From: Straminergon stramineum
Lineage: Eukaryota > Streptophyta > Bryopsida > Hypnales > Calliergonaceae
DNA length: 64,000 nt
Assembly (NCBI GenBank): GCA_963920665.1
Contig: OY987264.1
Span: 21,246,906-21,310,905 of the forward strand
Direction: 5' to 3'
Part shown: positions 10,981 to 23,421 of the stretch, piece by piece
Numbering within the stretch: position 1 is the first letter of the stretch
Layout of the letters: each line of letters opens with the position of its first letter
Translations under genes and position numbers: made by a program
Notes under the pieces: model-generated
The model's database searches: none
What the model was told of the DNA's origin: nothing
Seen by the model: only the letters and a program-made list of their open reading frames with translations

Positions 10981-11874
10981 GAAAAAAAGAGTTGTTTAGG
11001 ACTGAGGTAGAGGGAGGGGGGAAAGAGTTGTCCAGGGAAAAGGAGAGAGCGGCCTGGTAATCAAGGCAAGAAAAAGAGAGGAGGTCTACAACACACTCAG
11101 TTACACTAAACAAGCCGTTGGGGTAGGGAATTCAACTCCCTATCTTTTGTAAACCACCATCAAGGCAACAATCAAATGGACAAGAGAATGAGAAGGTGAC
11201 AAGAGGGAGAACAATTTGTAGGTTAGGTAGTGGAAGTAGATAAAGTAGGAGGGGAAATTCTCAAGGCTTACTTAAGCCCTTGGATTAGAAGTAGGTGATC
11301 ACCATGAGATTAAGTGTGATTCGTAAGTAGAGGATGTAAGATGTAGGACGTAAGAAGTAGCTCAACCTTGGAGGATGGTATGACATGTCCTTGAGAATGG
11401 CTTGGTAGGTAGGAGAAGGGGTAGTTGGGCCACCTTGAAGTGTGGAAGGAAAGAAAAGGAAGGGGGGAGGAGGGGGGAGGAAAGAAATAGGATAAAAATC
11501 AACAATTAAATCCTTGTACCAATTCATTTTGTGATTAGAACGGTGGTTAGTTGTGTCACGGCACGGGAATTCATGGCGGAGGAGGTAGAGCTTTTGGTAG
11601 GCGCGAACAACAACTTAAGTTTCGAGGTATGAGTTAAACCTCTCCAAACTTCCCCTAGGGCTTTGACTAGAATCTAGTAGCTTGGGCGGAGGCCTACCCC
11701 TACGTCAGACCCTTAGGACTGTAGGTCAGGTCATTTCCAAAGACATAAGTGTAAAGACGAAGGCCGTGGCTTTTCAAAACCTTAAGGTACACCCAAATCA
11801 AGTGGGAATTGAGAAAGTTATTGTCGGATGGAATTTCTTTCAAGTGTGAGGTAAAAAAGATGTTGTACTCGTAG
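10981..11874. other. Transposon-derived spacer without recognised gene
   Basis: A minus frame of 60 codons (11700-11882) runs up to the end of element A and could be part of the insertion target. I do not recognise it. Other frames are short. Confidence 0.4.
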
Positions 11875-12598
11875 AGGAACATAAGTATCCTTACAACACC
11901 AAAATGTGGTAAAATGACTCAAAATATCGTCCCAGGGGATTCTAGATTGTTGCTGCAAGTCAAGATTATCCATATTATTGACTTAAGCACTCCTTCAACT
12001 TACTTTCTCTCTTTTCCAAATCTTCACCTTTTCGGAATCCAATCTGGATCCACTCTTTTCCAGAATCTAGTTCCTTCTTCTTCTCACACTTTGGTTTTCT
12101 ATGCCTCTGTTTTGCCCTTAGAGGGTCCACCTTTGATCTTGTAGAGGGGTAGGGAGTAGGGGCTCACCACTCGTATTCCTCACACTCTCGTCTCTCCTCG
12201 AACTATATAAAACACACTTAGACCAAATGTTGTATTAGATCACACCAAGAAACACTCTCACAACTTTCTGGATGGCCAATTCAAAAGACAAGTCACTCAG
12301 AGCTGTAACAAGTCTTTCCCACTACAACGATAGATCAACAACAACCGGAACCGATGAGGGATTGTTAGTCGTTTACTAGACTAATCCTAGGGTTTGGCAA
12401 ACCTTCTAGAGAGTAGGATGGGGATTTTTCCATTGGCAGTTGTTTATCTCTGCAGAGAGTCTTCTCTGGGATTTTGGACTTGCATCCACACCACTCCTTA
12501 CCAAATTTATGTTCCACTATTTTAAAGGCATCGCGATCAAGATTATATTCACAAGCCTAAACTACGTCATAAACGTTCCCTCCAAATCAGATCTAGTC

Positions 12599-12951
12599 AT
12601 GGTTGTTCAATCGAACAACACGATGAACACGACGTCCAACACATCTAGTAGACCCCCTTGTCCATCTAATAAAGTCAACTTTAAGGTTGACTTTCAAATG
12701 AAGCACTTTTTATTTTCAAGCTTGATATATTTGAGTTTCATTTTATTGAAGTGTCTTAATTTAATAATCACGTATTACATTCTAAATTATGAATCATAAA
12801 TAAAGGGAGATTTCAAATTATCTCTATTGCTAGGATAAGGCCTTATGCGACAAAATTGTTTAGTATATGTGACACTCGTCTTATACGACACGCGACGTTA
12901 GACAAACAACTTGACATCCGAACCCCAAAATACATTCGACAGAACAACCAT
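12599..12951. mobile_element. MITE with GGTTGTTC inverted ends and about 10-bp target duplication, copy 1
   Basis: The left end is ATGGTTGTTCAATCGAAC, and the reverse complement of the right end is ATGGTTGTTCTGTCGAAT. The flanks are AGATCTAGTC at 12589-12598 and AGATCTAGTC at 12952-12961, a clean 10-bp duplication. It is 353 bp long and non-coding, inserted in the 3' region of element A. A closely similar copy is 26387-26747. A target duplication near 9-10 bp points to Mutator-type mobilisation. Confidence 0.88.
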
Positions 12952-13319
12952 AGATCTAGTCACCTCAGACCCGGATTCCTCCTTTCCTCTCTCCCTCTTA
13001 CACTTCAACACTCTCACAAGAAAACACAAAAAAGATGGATATATGATAGATCAATTCCTGAATGTCCACTTGGTAGCTCAGATTGAAGAAAGGATAACAA
13101 AAGACCAATTATAAGCATTAGGATGGAATGAGAAGACAAGAGACCTGCCTTCCCTTTAAAACTCAAAAACCTAAAGCCAAAAAGCCACCCAAAAATCTAG
13201 GTGACCAACCACAGACCTCTTGAGAAACCTGGAAAGTCAAATCCTAAAAATTCGGAACTTGGGCCTATGCTTGGAAACCCAGTTCAGATTCAAAATTCAA
13301 ATCCTTACTAATTGAAACC

Positions 13320-15320
13320 TAACTACTTTGCCTTCCACGCCTTCTTCCGATTGCTCCCGCCTTGACTCACTGGTGCCCGAGTCGGTGCCCTTGTTGGAGT
13401 TGACTTCACTAGAGTTGTCTTAACTACTATTGGAGTTTGGATCTTCCGGATCTCTTGAGGTGAATCTTCCTCTTCCATCTCGTCTTCTTCTTCCTCGGAA
13501 TCCGTTTCTGTTTGAGTCTAGTACTCCTCTTCATCTGACTTCTCAATGTGATGGATCTCCCTTACTTCCTCCTCTTCTATAGGAGATGTCTCATCCAATA
13601 CAATGGTCATCCTTTCCTTCCTAGGTTGAGGGTGCTACATGTATTCAAAGCTTTTTGGATGGGTTTAGGCTGGATTAGTCAGACCTCCCATCCGGTCAAT
13701 TAAATCACTTCGGACTAGTAATCCAAGTGTCTAGAAAGTATCTTTCACAGGGAGTCGGGAGGTTGGAAGAATAGGTGAGACGGAAACTTCCGGTGGCCCT
13801 AACTCTCTTGCTACGCTTGGCTGATTGGCTGGCTCTAGTATTGTCTTCACACTCCCCTGGATGGTCTTCTGCAATTGACTCGAGAAGGGCTTTGTTGAAT
13901 GTCGAAGAGTCTCTCTAGGTCTTTCAGGTCATAATGGAAGTGGAAGTGATGAAGTCAACTTAACCGGAGTTTCCGTATCAAAAGAAATTTCCAGAAAGTG
14001 AGTAAAATTCATAATCTGGTCCAGATCAATACACCGTAAGAGTTGGTGCATCTCCTTTAACATTGTCTCCATCTGGGATGAAAAATCAACCAGGTTCTGA
14101 CTACCTTGGATCCGGTCAAATGCCCTTCTTTGATTAACTGGTCCCGGATGAGGGAGGCTTTGATGATGAGCTTCGAGGGTTTATCCACTAGACTGGATAG
14201 GTTCTTGATGAGTTGCAGAGCTTCCTTCTCCCTTTGTTTGGATGCGGCTAGCTCCCCCTTTACCTAGTTCAATCGGGATTGGAGGTTATCCCTCTCCTTC
14301 TCGAGATCCCCAATTCATTCCTCCTTTCGTCTCAACTCATCCGGATTTGGCAGCTGCTTTACTATGTCTAGTACATCTTCTGGATCGACCTTCAACTCCT
14401 TGCTAATCGCCTTGAGTATTTCACCTAAGTTGTCATGGTACTCTTGTACCTACAACACCCAATTGAATCCGGTCTTGAAGGATCCGGAAATACCTTCCGT
14501 CTACTTCTCCAGAACCTTCTCTAGAACAAGAAGTTTCCCTTGTGAAGCCAGATCAGTGGATTTCCTTCATTTGCGATCTATCAATTGCTCTTCCTCTTCT
14601 AGATCTTCTTCTTCTTCGAATTTCGGCTACGCTGCCTCCACTTTGACCATGAGGCCATAATGCAAGATAGTAGTTCTAGTGCTATACTCTACCATCTCTA
14701 CACTACTTAAAAGTTCTATGTAGTGATAGAGGTGGAACAAATAAGGACTGATAGAGCTAGTCTTAGCCTTTCCTACACGAGCAGCTAGTTTAGACACCAT
14801 TGCTCCAATAACCTTCTCCCAATGGATTAGTCTACCCTCCATTGCGCCAAAGATGGTGTTGGCCACTGTAACCGTAACCTGGGTAGGCTTTTCTGGATAC
14901 AAGATAGGAATAAGGAATTCTAATACTTGTCTCTGCCTTCCATCTAGACAGTCACTAATGGCATACCCTTTCTTAGCATGGGCTGGATTCTTAAACTTTT
15001 CGGCCGTGAACTTATCAGCTCAGGAGGCTAATCCGGATCCTTTCTTTGGGGATTTGTATACATTCGCCCAAACCTCATCCATCCAAGTTCTGGATTGACC
15101 CTTTACTATCAGCTCATACTAATTCGGAGCTCCTACTATGAGCTTTTGAATCATTCGCTCATTCTTTAAGGTCCATGGCCTAACGAATAGGCCCATACAC
15201 CCAATGGTGCTTAGGTCGTCTTCTAATTGTGACCAATCACTTTGCCTTTCACAAATGGCTGGACAGACCATCCGTGTAGTAACTAAGGGCTTACAGCTAC
15301 CTCCCTCCACTATTGAGAAT
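13320..15320 (-). pseudogene. Family R protein, decayed copy in element A
   Basis: Minus-strand fragments match the copy C frame in order: KPLVTTRMVCPAICERQSDWSQLEDDL, the block YPEKPTQVTVTVANTIFGAMEGRL, a Lys/Glu-rich segment and an acidic tail near 13560-13480. Frames are broken at several places, including a stop after PYL...LLSSVEMVEYSTR. No protease, reverse transcriptase, integrase or transposase motif was seen. The function is unknown; a gag-like structural protein is one possibility. Confidence 0.6.
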
Positions 15321-15779
15321 TGGAACTAAGTTCGGATTTGGTAGGGAAGTATAGTCTTCAACTCCTCTATTGAACAATCGCTATCTTACCATTCTTTCAC
15401 TCAACTATATGAGCGCAAACATCTACAGAAGGAAGAGGGAGGAGAAATGAAGGTGGTGGGGGTTAAATACCCATCACCCTACCGACCATTCCCAGTAGAA
15501 GACCATTTATTGTAACGATTCTCTAGGTTCCTAGATCGGAACTCTAGGATGTAGGCTATCGCTATCTAGATTTCCAGATTCCGGATCCATCCTGGATTTG
15601 GTTACAGAGCACTTGGATCATCTTTTCAGCCTAAGTGTAATGTTTGAGCTAAGCAAATTCTAATTCCATTTGTCTAGTTAAAATTTTGAAAAATTCCATA
15701 CTATAATGGCTCTATTTTATACTAACTCAATTGATTCCAAGTTTCCGTCTCGCGACAAGTGTGATTGCTCACAGGCATG

Positions 15780-17230
15780 GGGATGTGCTTTAGGCACATT
15801 ACGGTTTTGACATCTTCCTTCATGATTGAAACTACATAGTGGGGTCATTAGCAAAGTTGTCGTAGGACCTTGAATTGCCTCCAAAGTACTCATCCAGCGA
15901 ATTGTTTGCTAGATCAAGCTCTGCTCCTCTTTTTCTAGTAGTTCTACAAGGAGCGGACATTTCCAAATCATCACTTCAGCCACCACCGGAAGTTGCAATT
16001 TCGGCAAGTACCCTTCCTCCAGTTTTGAACGTTCCAATGGACAATGCAATAGAAGACAATAAAAATAGATTTGTGTTTGCATTTTGGTCCCTTCTTGTTT
16101 CTAAGAAAATCATCTATGAGGTGTACGTCAATTTCATGTTGGTTGGTCACACGCATGACAATATTGATGTGTTGTTTGGAAGGTGGAGTATGTAGTTGAA
16201 AAAAGAGAACTTCCCCACCATCCCATCTCTTATGAAGTCCTTCATGGATGTGGATTTAGTGCCCACAGTTCCTCATCTTATTGAAGAAGTGCCAAATTTC
16301 AAAGTCTTCATAGAAGGCTTGATTTGGGAAGGGGAAGATGTATTTATTGGCCATACCAAGGTACAACAATTCAAATTTTATCTCAACTCCACGGGGGTCC
16401 TGGTCATGAAGTACAAGCAATATTGCAGGGACAGTGATTCGTTGCCTAAGGAAGTTGGAGGGATAAAATTATGGCAAGAGGACTCCGAAGGGAGGAGTCT
16501 ATGGCCTCGTGGGGAGCTACAGACTACCTGTTGTACACCTTCCAATGCAGAGTGTGGATGATATTTACAAGGGAATATGTGGGTTCATCAAGTATTGAGA
16601 ATCATTATGCAATGAAGATGGAAGTGGTGAGTATAAGAGACGGTTTGAGCATTTGGTGTTCTATTGGCAGGCAGTGAATGCGGCCTTGAAGGAATCCATC
16701 AAACCTTCTACTACATTGAAGGATGGCTTTTGGGCTTCTTCTCAAGTGGAAACAATGGAGGAGGATGAACTTGATGATGATGGTGAGGTTCATGAGGAGT
16801 TTGTTGAGGATGATGCCTTCATGGGGCAACTTTGCAATCATTCATTGCCATCTTTCTGAGTGGCGCATGATCTTTTTGAAGGGTACTTCGTTGCCATTCA
16901 ACCAACTGATGGTGATATCAAGCCTGTATGGATTGCTAGAGCCTTGTGTGATCCTTTCACAAACCTAGAGTATCCTAATTGTGTGCTCATTCAATACTTT
17001 CAGCCACATCACGAGAGCAGATTATTCAAGAGTCCTATACTAGGTGGGATTCCGCCAAAGGATTGCGTTGGAAAGTCAATGACACCCAAAATCTAGTGTG
17101 GGAGGAAATGAATTCTTTGATGACGGCATGGAAGTCAAGGGTGAAGGACACTGTAGAGTATATCCACAAAATCCTATCTGCTCAGATTGATGTTATCAAT
17201 GCAAGTTTGACTGCGTATAATGCTCATTGA
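15780..17230 (+). pseudogene. DUF7869-type transposon protein, C-terminal relic
   Basis: The plus frame encodes HPANCLLDQ-like and FLVVLQGADISKSS segments. It then has the family hallmark NRFVFAFWSLLVSKK...EVYVNFMLVGHTHDNIDVLFGRWSM. One TAG (16193-16195) follows and the frame continues as KKENFPTIPSLMKSFMD to about 16560. Later pieces in other frames include TTLKDGFWASSQVE, a DDDGEVHEEF acidic stretch and KGLRWKVNDTQNLVWEEMNSLMTAWKSRV, ending at the stop at 17230. DUF7869 proteins are encoded by repeats in many eukaryotes and their activity is unknown to me. The N-terminal half is missing, probably displaced by element A. Confidence 0.75.
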
Positions 17231-18000
17231 GCATTTATAAGGTGCTTCGGAGATAATAAGTAGTATTTGAAGCTATGTTTGATTGTTCATGTCTGTTGCT
17301 TTATATGCTAGTTTTGTTTTGCCTTAACTATAAAGGATTTTATATGATTTTATATCATGTACTATAGAGTAGATGATATAGATTGGCATAATATGATTTG
17401 GTTTTATACATTTCTAGATAGACTATCTTCTATATTGTAAGTATGAAGTACCGTATGGAGCAAGTGCACTTGTACTCAATAATTAATATATTGATTATTC
17501 CATTACACATGTACTTGTTTCTATATGTACATCATTTTTCCTTTTTACTAACTTTGTAAATTTGTTTTAAGAATATAATACAATTGAAAAAAAGTGGTAG
17601 TGCTTAAGAGCACTTTATATTTTGGTAATGCATTAAGCACTTGTCACAGTTTGGGAATGGGGTTGGTTGGTTGTTACAACTTTTTGGCCTACAAGACTCA
17701 TTTAATGGCACCAAGTCATGTTTATCTCACAGTTGTTCATACAAATTCAATGGGATTCGAATCCGGACCACCTAAATGAGATAAATAGCTACTTACAACC
17801 AACCATTCAACTCATGACTTGGTGTTCAAATGGAAATACAATATTCACTTATATGGAAAATCAATATTATTTTTCTTAGGAAATTTTTTTTAAAGGCGCT
17901 TTGACGACCAGAAACTCTCATTTTAATGGAAATTCTGCCTTACAACTAAAGAATTGAGTTCCCCTCGACTTAAATTTACTTCAACTCTACTTCAATTTTG
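17231..18000. other. AT-rich stretch between DUF7869 and hAT relics
   Basis: No gene was seen. It may hold the 3' end of the DUF7869 element and the 5' end of the hAT element, but I could not place inverted ends. Confidence 0.4.
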
Positions 18001-19933
18001 GGGCCTATAAATGGGTATTATTATTTTGGGAGGTCCCTAATCTCCCATTTTATTGAATATGATGTTCATACGTTCAATACTAATCTTGTGATTGCTTGTG
18101 TTATTGTATTGAAGCTTGGGAATAAGAAGTACTTACAATGGGAGGGTCCTAAAGGAACTGGGAAGCATGGTACATTGAAGCACCAGATGGCAAAATGGGG
18201 TGCAAGGCTTACGGATGCACAATAAGTTACCAAAAGGATTGGTTGCTATTCCATTTGGTGTTTAAATAGAATGGCAATAGTAAAATCCCTAGGGTGAGGT
18301 CTTGCTCAAAAGTAAGTCCAACAGCAAAAGCAATTTTTTTTAATTGTGGAGGGCATGTGCCAATAGCCCCCACGCTTGGAAGTGAATGGGAGCACGAAGT
18401 TACATCACCTTCAACAGTACCACTAGATTCAACCCCGAACGAATGACAATTCAATACCTCATTTTCAGCATCGGAAGGGGGGACGAATGCATGTGGGCAA
18501 GGCTCTTATGTATGTTCCTCAGAGGCACCCGGACCAATCTCTACTCCCAATCAGCCGATGTGGCAATTATCCGTAGAAGCAGGTATAAATACATTGAAGA
18601 AGCAATTGCTAGACAAGAAGTGGGCTACATTTTTTATGAAGCCAATATACCATTCAATGTGGTGAGGCACCCCGCTTTTTTGGATGCTGTGAAATCCACA
18701 TCTGAGTTGAGAGTCCCTTATAAATTGCCATCATATCATGCAATGCGTACGAAGTTGTTGAAATTTGCAAGAGAAGAGGTGGCAAAAATGGTGAATGAGA
18801 AGACAAAGGACCCAATCTACAAGTATGGAGTGACAATTTGCTCAGATGGATGGGACAATGTGACACACTGACCTTTGATGAATGTTATGTTGTCGTGTAC
18901 AAGTGGAGAGGTATTTCTTGGATCCATCGATACAATAGGGGAATACAAAGACGCACCTCACATTGCTAGCAACATGATAAAATACATTGATGCGGTAGGC
19001 GGTGGGTGTGGGCCCCAAGAATGTTGTACAAGTTTGCACAGACAATGCACCCAACATGCGTGCGGCTGGGAATTTGATAATTGATCGCTTCCCGCATATA
19101 TATTTTCAGGGTTCTACTCATGCATTGGATCTTTTACTAGAAGATTGGGATAAGGAAGATTGGGTGAAGAAGATGGTGAAACGTGAGAAGAAGATAGTGA
19201 AATTCATTTGCACGCACCATATGCCTTTAGCCATTTTTCATTGCCATTCGCCAAACTTGGCATTGAGAAATCCAAACGAGACACAATTTGCTACCATGTT
19301 TCTGATGATCAAGCGATTGGTTGAGGTTCGACAAGCAATGGAGATGATTGTTGTCGATGTAGATTGGAATGAATATGTCACCAAATGAACTAAAGCATCA
19401 ATGAAGACAACACTTTCTATAAGAAGGAAAGTGTGAAGAGATGCCTTTTGGAGGACATGCCAAAACTTCGTGTTCATGGTGGAGCCCATACTAGTCACCC
19501 TCATTGAGTTCAACGGTAAGCAGCCATGTATTCATATTTGGTAAAGCGTGGCTAGTTATGAAGAACATGGAGAAGCATGTAAAGTCTTTGTGGCATCTAC
19601 CATTCTCACTCCAAGTTGACTATCCTGCATGTGCCCTAAATGCATTTTATGCTCTTTGGGACATGTTGGCTACTGATTTACATTATGCAGGAGGTCTTTT
19701 GAACCCTTTTTTTATTAGATGAAGAGTCCTTAATGGACGACCTTGAAGCAAAAGATGCCATATTGAGAGTTTTGCAAAAACTCACAATGGGGGCCTTTGC
19801 ATATGCATCAACATTGTTAGAGTATCAAGCCTTTTGAGATCATCGAGGTGTATTCAGTGGCCTTCTTGATGTCGAAACATTGAATTTGGAGCCCCATGAA
19901 TTGTGGGACCTTTTAGGCACTGGTGCCCGTAGC

Positions 19934-21397
19934 TGTCGCAAGACGAAAACTTGGAATGCATTGAGTTAGTATAAAATAGAACTATTCTAGTGTTGAATTT
20001 TTCGTTTTCTTGGTTAGGCAAATGGAAGTAGAATCTGCTTAGCTTAATTACTGTAGTTAGGTTGAAGAAACAAACCAGGTAGTCTGTAACCAAACCAAAG
20101 TCGAATCCGGAATTGATCTAGACTCTAGAATGGAATCCGGATTAGATCTAGATTTTGGAATTGACCAAAGTGGAATCCAAAATTGAATCCGGATTTGACT
20201 TCGAATCCGGAATGGAATCCGGATTTGATCTAGAAACCGGATTGGAATGCAGATTTGACCTGGAAATGAATCCAGAATCGACCTGCATAGGGAGTAGTTA
20301 GAAGAAGGCGAAGGAGTTAGGGTTTTTAGTTAGTTAGGATTTGAATTTTGAATCTGAACCAGGTTTCTAGGTGTGGGCCTGGGTTTCAAATTTTGAGGAT
20401 CTGACTTTCCAGATTTTTCGAGAGGTCAGTGATTAGTCACCAGGATTTTCGGGTGGCTCTTTGACTTTGGATTTTTAGGTTTTTAAGGGGAGGACAAGTC
20501 TGTTGTCCTCTCATTCCATCCTAGCGCTTATAGTTGGTATCTTATCATCATTTCTTTAATCTGAGCCACCAAGTGGATATTCAGGAATTGATTTATCGTG
20601 TATCCAACTTTTCTGTGTTTGTTTGTGAGAGCGTTGAAGTGTAAGAGAGAGGAAAGGAGGAATTCGGATTTGAGGTGATTGAATTTGATTTGGAGGGAAC
20701 GTTTGTGCCGTAGTTTAGGCTTGTGAATACGGTCTTGTGTGCGGTGCCTTTAAAACACTAGAATGGAAATCCGGCAAGGAGTGGAGTAGGTGCGAGTCCG
20801 GAATACTAGGGAGGGTTTTGTGTGGAGATAAGCAATTGCCAGTGAAAAAAATCCCCATCCTACTCTCCAGAAGGTCTGCCAAACCCTAGGATCAATCTAG
20901 TGAATGACTAACAATCCCCCATCAATTCCACTTGTTGTTGATCTGTCTTTGTAGTGGAAAGGACTAGTTAGGGCTCTAAGTGACTTGCCTTCCAAATTGG
21001 CCATCCAGGAAGTTGTGAGAGTGTTTCTTGGTCTTACCTAGTACAACATTTGGTCTAAGTGTGTTTTGTGTAGTTTAGAGAGAGAAGAGAGTGTGAAGAA
21101 TACGAGTGGTAAGTCCCTACCCCTTTAACAAGATCAAAGGCAGACCCTCTGAAGGTAAAATAGAGGCATCAAAAACCAATGTGTGTGTGAGAAGAGACGG
21201 ATCCGAATTCTGGAAAGAAGTGGATCCAAATTGGATTCCGGAAAGGTAGAGATCCAGAAGAGAGAAAGGAAGTGAAAAGAGTGCTTAAGTCAATAGAACG
21301 GATAGTTTCGACTTGCAACAACAATCTAGATTCCCTTGGGACAATATTTCGAGTCATTTTACGGCGTTTTGGTGTTGTAAAGGTATTTACGCTCCAC
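19934..21397 (+). mobile_element. Family R element, copy B, internally deleted
   Basis: The 5' end TGTCGCAAGACGAAAACTTGG and the 3' end GTATTTACGCTCCAC match the ends of A and C. The coding part present in A and C is absent. In its place is an array of GAATCCGGA words (20098-20290), followed directly by the family's 3' non-coding region. It is inserted in the hAT coding sequence between the catalytic and dimerisation parts. No short target duplication is visible. Confidence 0.75.
20098..20290 (+). repeat. GAATCCGGA(TTTGA) array inside element B
   Basis: Repeated words GAATCCGGA, TTTGATCTAGAA and TGGAATCC recur at about 20-40 bp intervals. Copy A has one related word (GGATCCGGAATCTGG) in its 5' region, so this looks like local expansion coupled with loss of the ORF. 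Confidence 0.7.
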
Positions 21398-22803
21398 TGT
21401 ACATACAACAATAGCCTTGCACTGATTGCAAGGCGGATGTTGGCACAAGTGTGTTCTACATCGTCATGCGAACCCAATTAGAGCATGTAATCATTTGTCT
21501 ACAGCAAAATCCACAATAGATTGACAACAACGCGTCTTGAGGAGTTGGTATGTATATATACTAATTCGAAGACTCTAAGAGATTGTGTGGGTGCAAATCC
21601 TATAAAGTGGTATACAAAGAACATGTTGTTTGAAGACTCTATAACAGAGGTAGAGGAGTCAAACGGTTTGGATAGGGGGTATGTATTCTCAGACCCTGAC
21701 TAGGATGATTCGGACGACTCTAATGGTTCGTTTCGTAGAATTTTGCGAAGGGGACCAAGACGTGAGAATCTGATCCTAAACCTTGACGTGGATAATGACC
21801 ATAGTGACCATGATGAAGCGAAAGGAAGTGCTCTAAATAGTCCACAGATGCCATTTATAGTTGGAGCAAGAGGTGGTATATTTGTGCAAACCATAGAGTT
21901 GGGGAGAATGGAGAATATGGAACAGGAGACTCATATAAAAGAGGTGGTTGAACGGGATATCCAAACACAAATTGAGGAAGAGCCAGTTGAAAGGGATGTT
22001 CAGATGGGGAACAAACTGAATGAAGAGGAGGCAATTGAAAGGGACATCGAAATCGTGAACGAAATGGAGACAACCCCAATAGAACAAGATCCTACTTTGA
22101 GGGAGACTCATAGAAGAAGATCATCTTCTGGTGGCCTACTCCATGATGAATCAGGCCTTTAGAATTTGCATGTAGGCTCGACCGACCTTCCTAGATTGTT
22201 ACAAGGTTTGAGTATGCTCCAAACCCGAGCTTCAACAAGGCTTCTCTCTTTTGAGACCCTAAACTGCGGAGCTTATCAATCCGCTAATTCACAATTGGTA
22301 CCTATAGCCCCTACACCAAATATGTCTCTATGCAACCGCCCTATAGGAAAGTATGGTGCAGAACCTAGGAGTGGACGTAAGTACGTACAAGATGAAGGTA
22401 CCCCAATCCAACATTCTAGAAGGCATCAACAGAAACATCAAATGCGTAAGGAGGCAGTTGTACAAAGATTTGTTGGAGTTGGTGACGAAGTTAATATAGG
22501 AGGGCCAAGCACGGATGGAGTTATAGACGTAGCAAGTTGACATCCTCTAAAAACAATCTCTTGTCTTGAACCTTGTGTTGGAAATAGTGGCAACCATACA
22601 TTTGATGGGAGTGCCAAGTCAACCTTAGATGAAGATGAATCCAATGATGACACTATAGTTGAAGATGGTGAGATTTCTGGAGATAGTGATTTCAGAATGT
22701 TGCGACAAGTCCCTCCACAAGGACTTGAAGTTGATTGATCAGATATAGGAGAGCCTAATGCAATCGGTCTTGCTCAAATAACTAGGGGTGCAAGACGCTA
22801 AAA

Positions 22804-23421
22804 AGTTCAAGGTGGCAAGTGTGTCATCATATTTTCTTATAGAGTTATAGCCTATATATTATATCTCCATATATAGATTTTTGTCTATATATCTCTATTT
22901 CTCTATATCTATGTATGTAATATATCCCTTATGTAGGATATACCATTCTATGTTGTTGACTACAATTATATGATAATATGACAAGCAAAACAATTTTTGA
23001 ACATGGTGAAATCTTCACTTGAAACGACATCTAGCTATTTTTTGGTGTTTTGGTTGCTCAGATAACCCTCTTCCACTTCAAATCACGTTGTTGCCAACTA
23101 GGTATTCAAAGTATTAGGTTTCTGTAGTAAACACAATCATGATTCATTGGAGAAACTAATACTTGGCACAATTGGGAATGGCAAGGTAGATGACAACTTG
23201 GATGTTTGGCGGACAATGCGATCCTCTAGGGGACAGACTTTCTGTCCAGACCGTTAATAGACGGTCATTCCATGTACTGAATAAACTATCCGTCGCTCAA
23301 TCGGAAGGGATGGGGTATCAATGGCCGAACAAATAGGTACTCTAGTCTCTGAAGCTCCCATCCCTTTGACGGTTCATCCATCCCAAGGATGGACCATTCG
23401 TCACATGGACAGACCATATGT
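22804..23421. other. hAT flank and outer part of the foldback element
   Basis: 22811-23000 is AT-rich with TATATATCTCTAT words. From about 23220, degenerate GACGG/GTCC words foreshadow the 20-bp array. No gene was seen. Confidence 0.45.

Larger units (their letters stand above)
11875..15758 (-). mobile_element. Family R element, copy A
   Basis: Reading on the minus strand, the 5' end is TTGTCGCGAGACGGAAAC (near 15758) and the 3' end is GGATACTTATGTTCC (near 11875). Copies B (19934-21397), C (31513-35017) and truncated D (46872-47576) share these ends and the interior. Copy A has the full layout: a 5' untranslated region, a long frame for an unidentified protein (about 15320-13320) and a 1.4-kb 3' non-coding region. 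It is enlarged by a MITE at 12599-12951. No LTR or inverted terminal repeat is visible. It lies just upstream of the DUF7869 relic and probably interrupts it. Confidence 0.7.
18001..22803 (+). pseudogene. hAT-family transposase (DUF659 type), interrupted by element B
   Basis: 18386-18871 encodes a DUF659-like block with VPYKLPSYHAMRTKLLK and ICSDGWDN (first catalytic Asp region). After a TGA near 18870 the same frame continues, then a 1-base shift near 18997 leads into VGPKNVVQVCTDNAPNMRAAG (second Asp) and THALDLLLEDWDKEDW. More degraded pieces continue to 19933 (LLDVETLNLEPHELWDLLGTG). After element B (19934-21397) the hAT C-terminal dimerisation region resumes: SLALIARRMLAQVCSTSSCE, then NRLTTTRLEELVCIYTNSKTL. 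An acidic, low-complexity tail with VERDIQ-like repeats follows (21743-22162) and open pieces run to about 22803. Typical hAT transposases act in the nucleus and leave 8-bp duplications. Multiple stops show it is dead. Confidence 0.85.
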
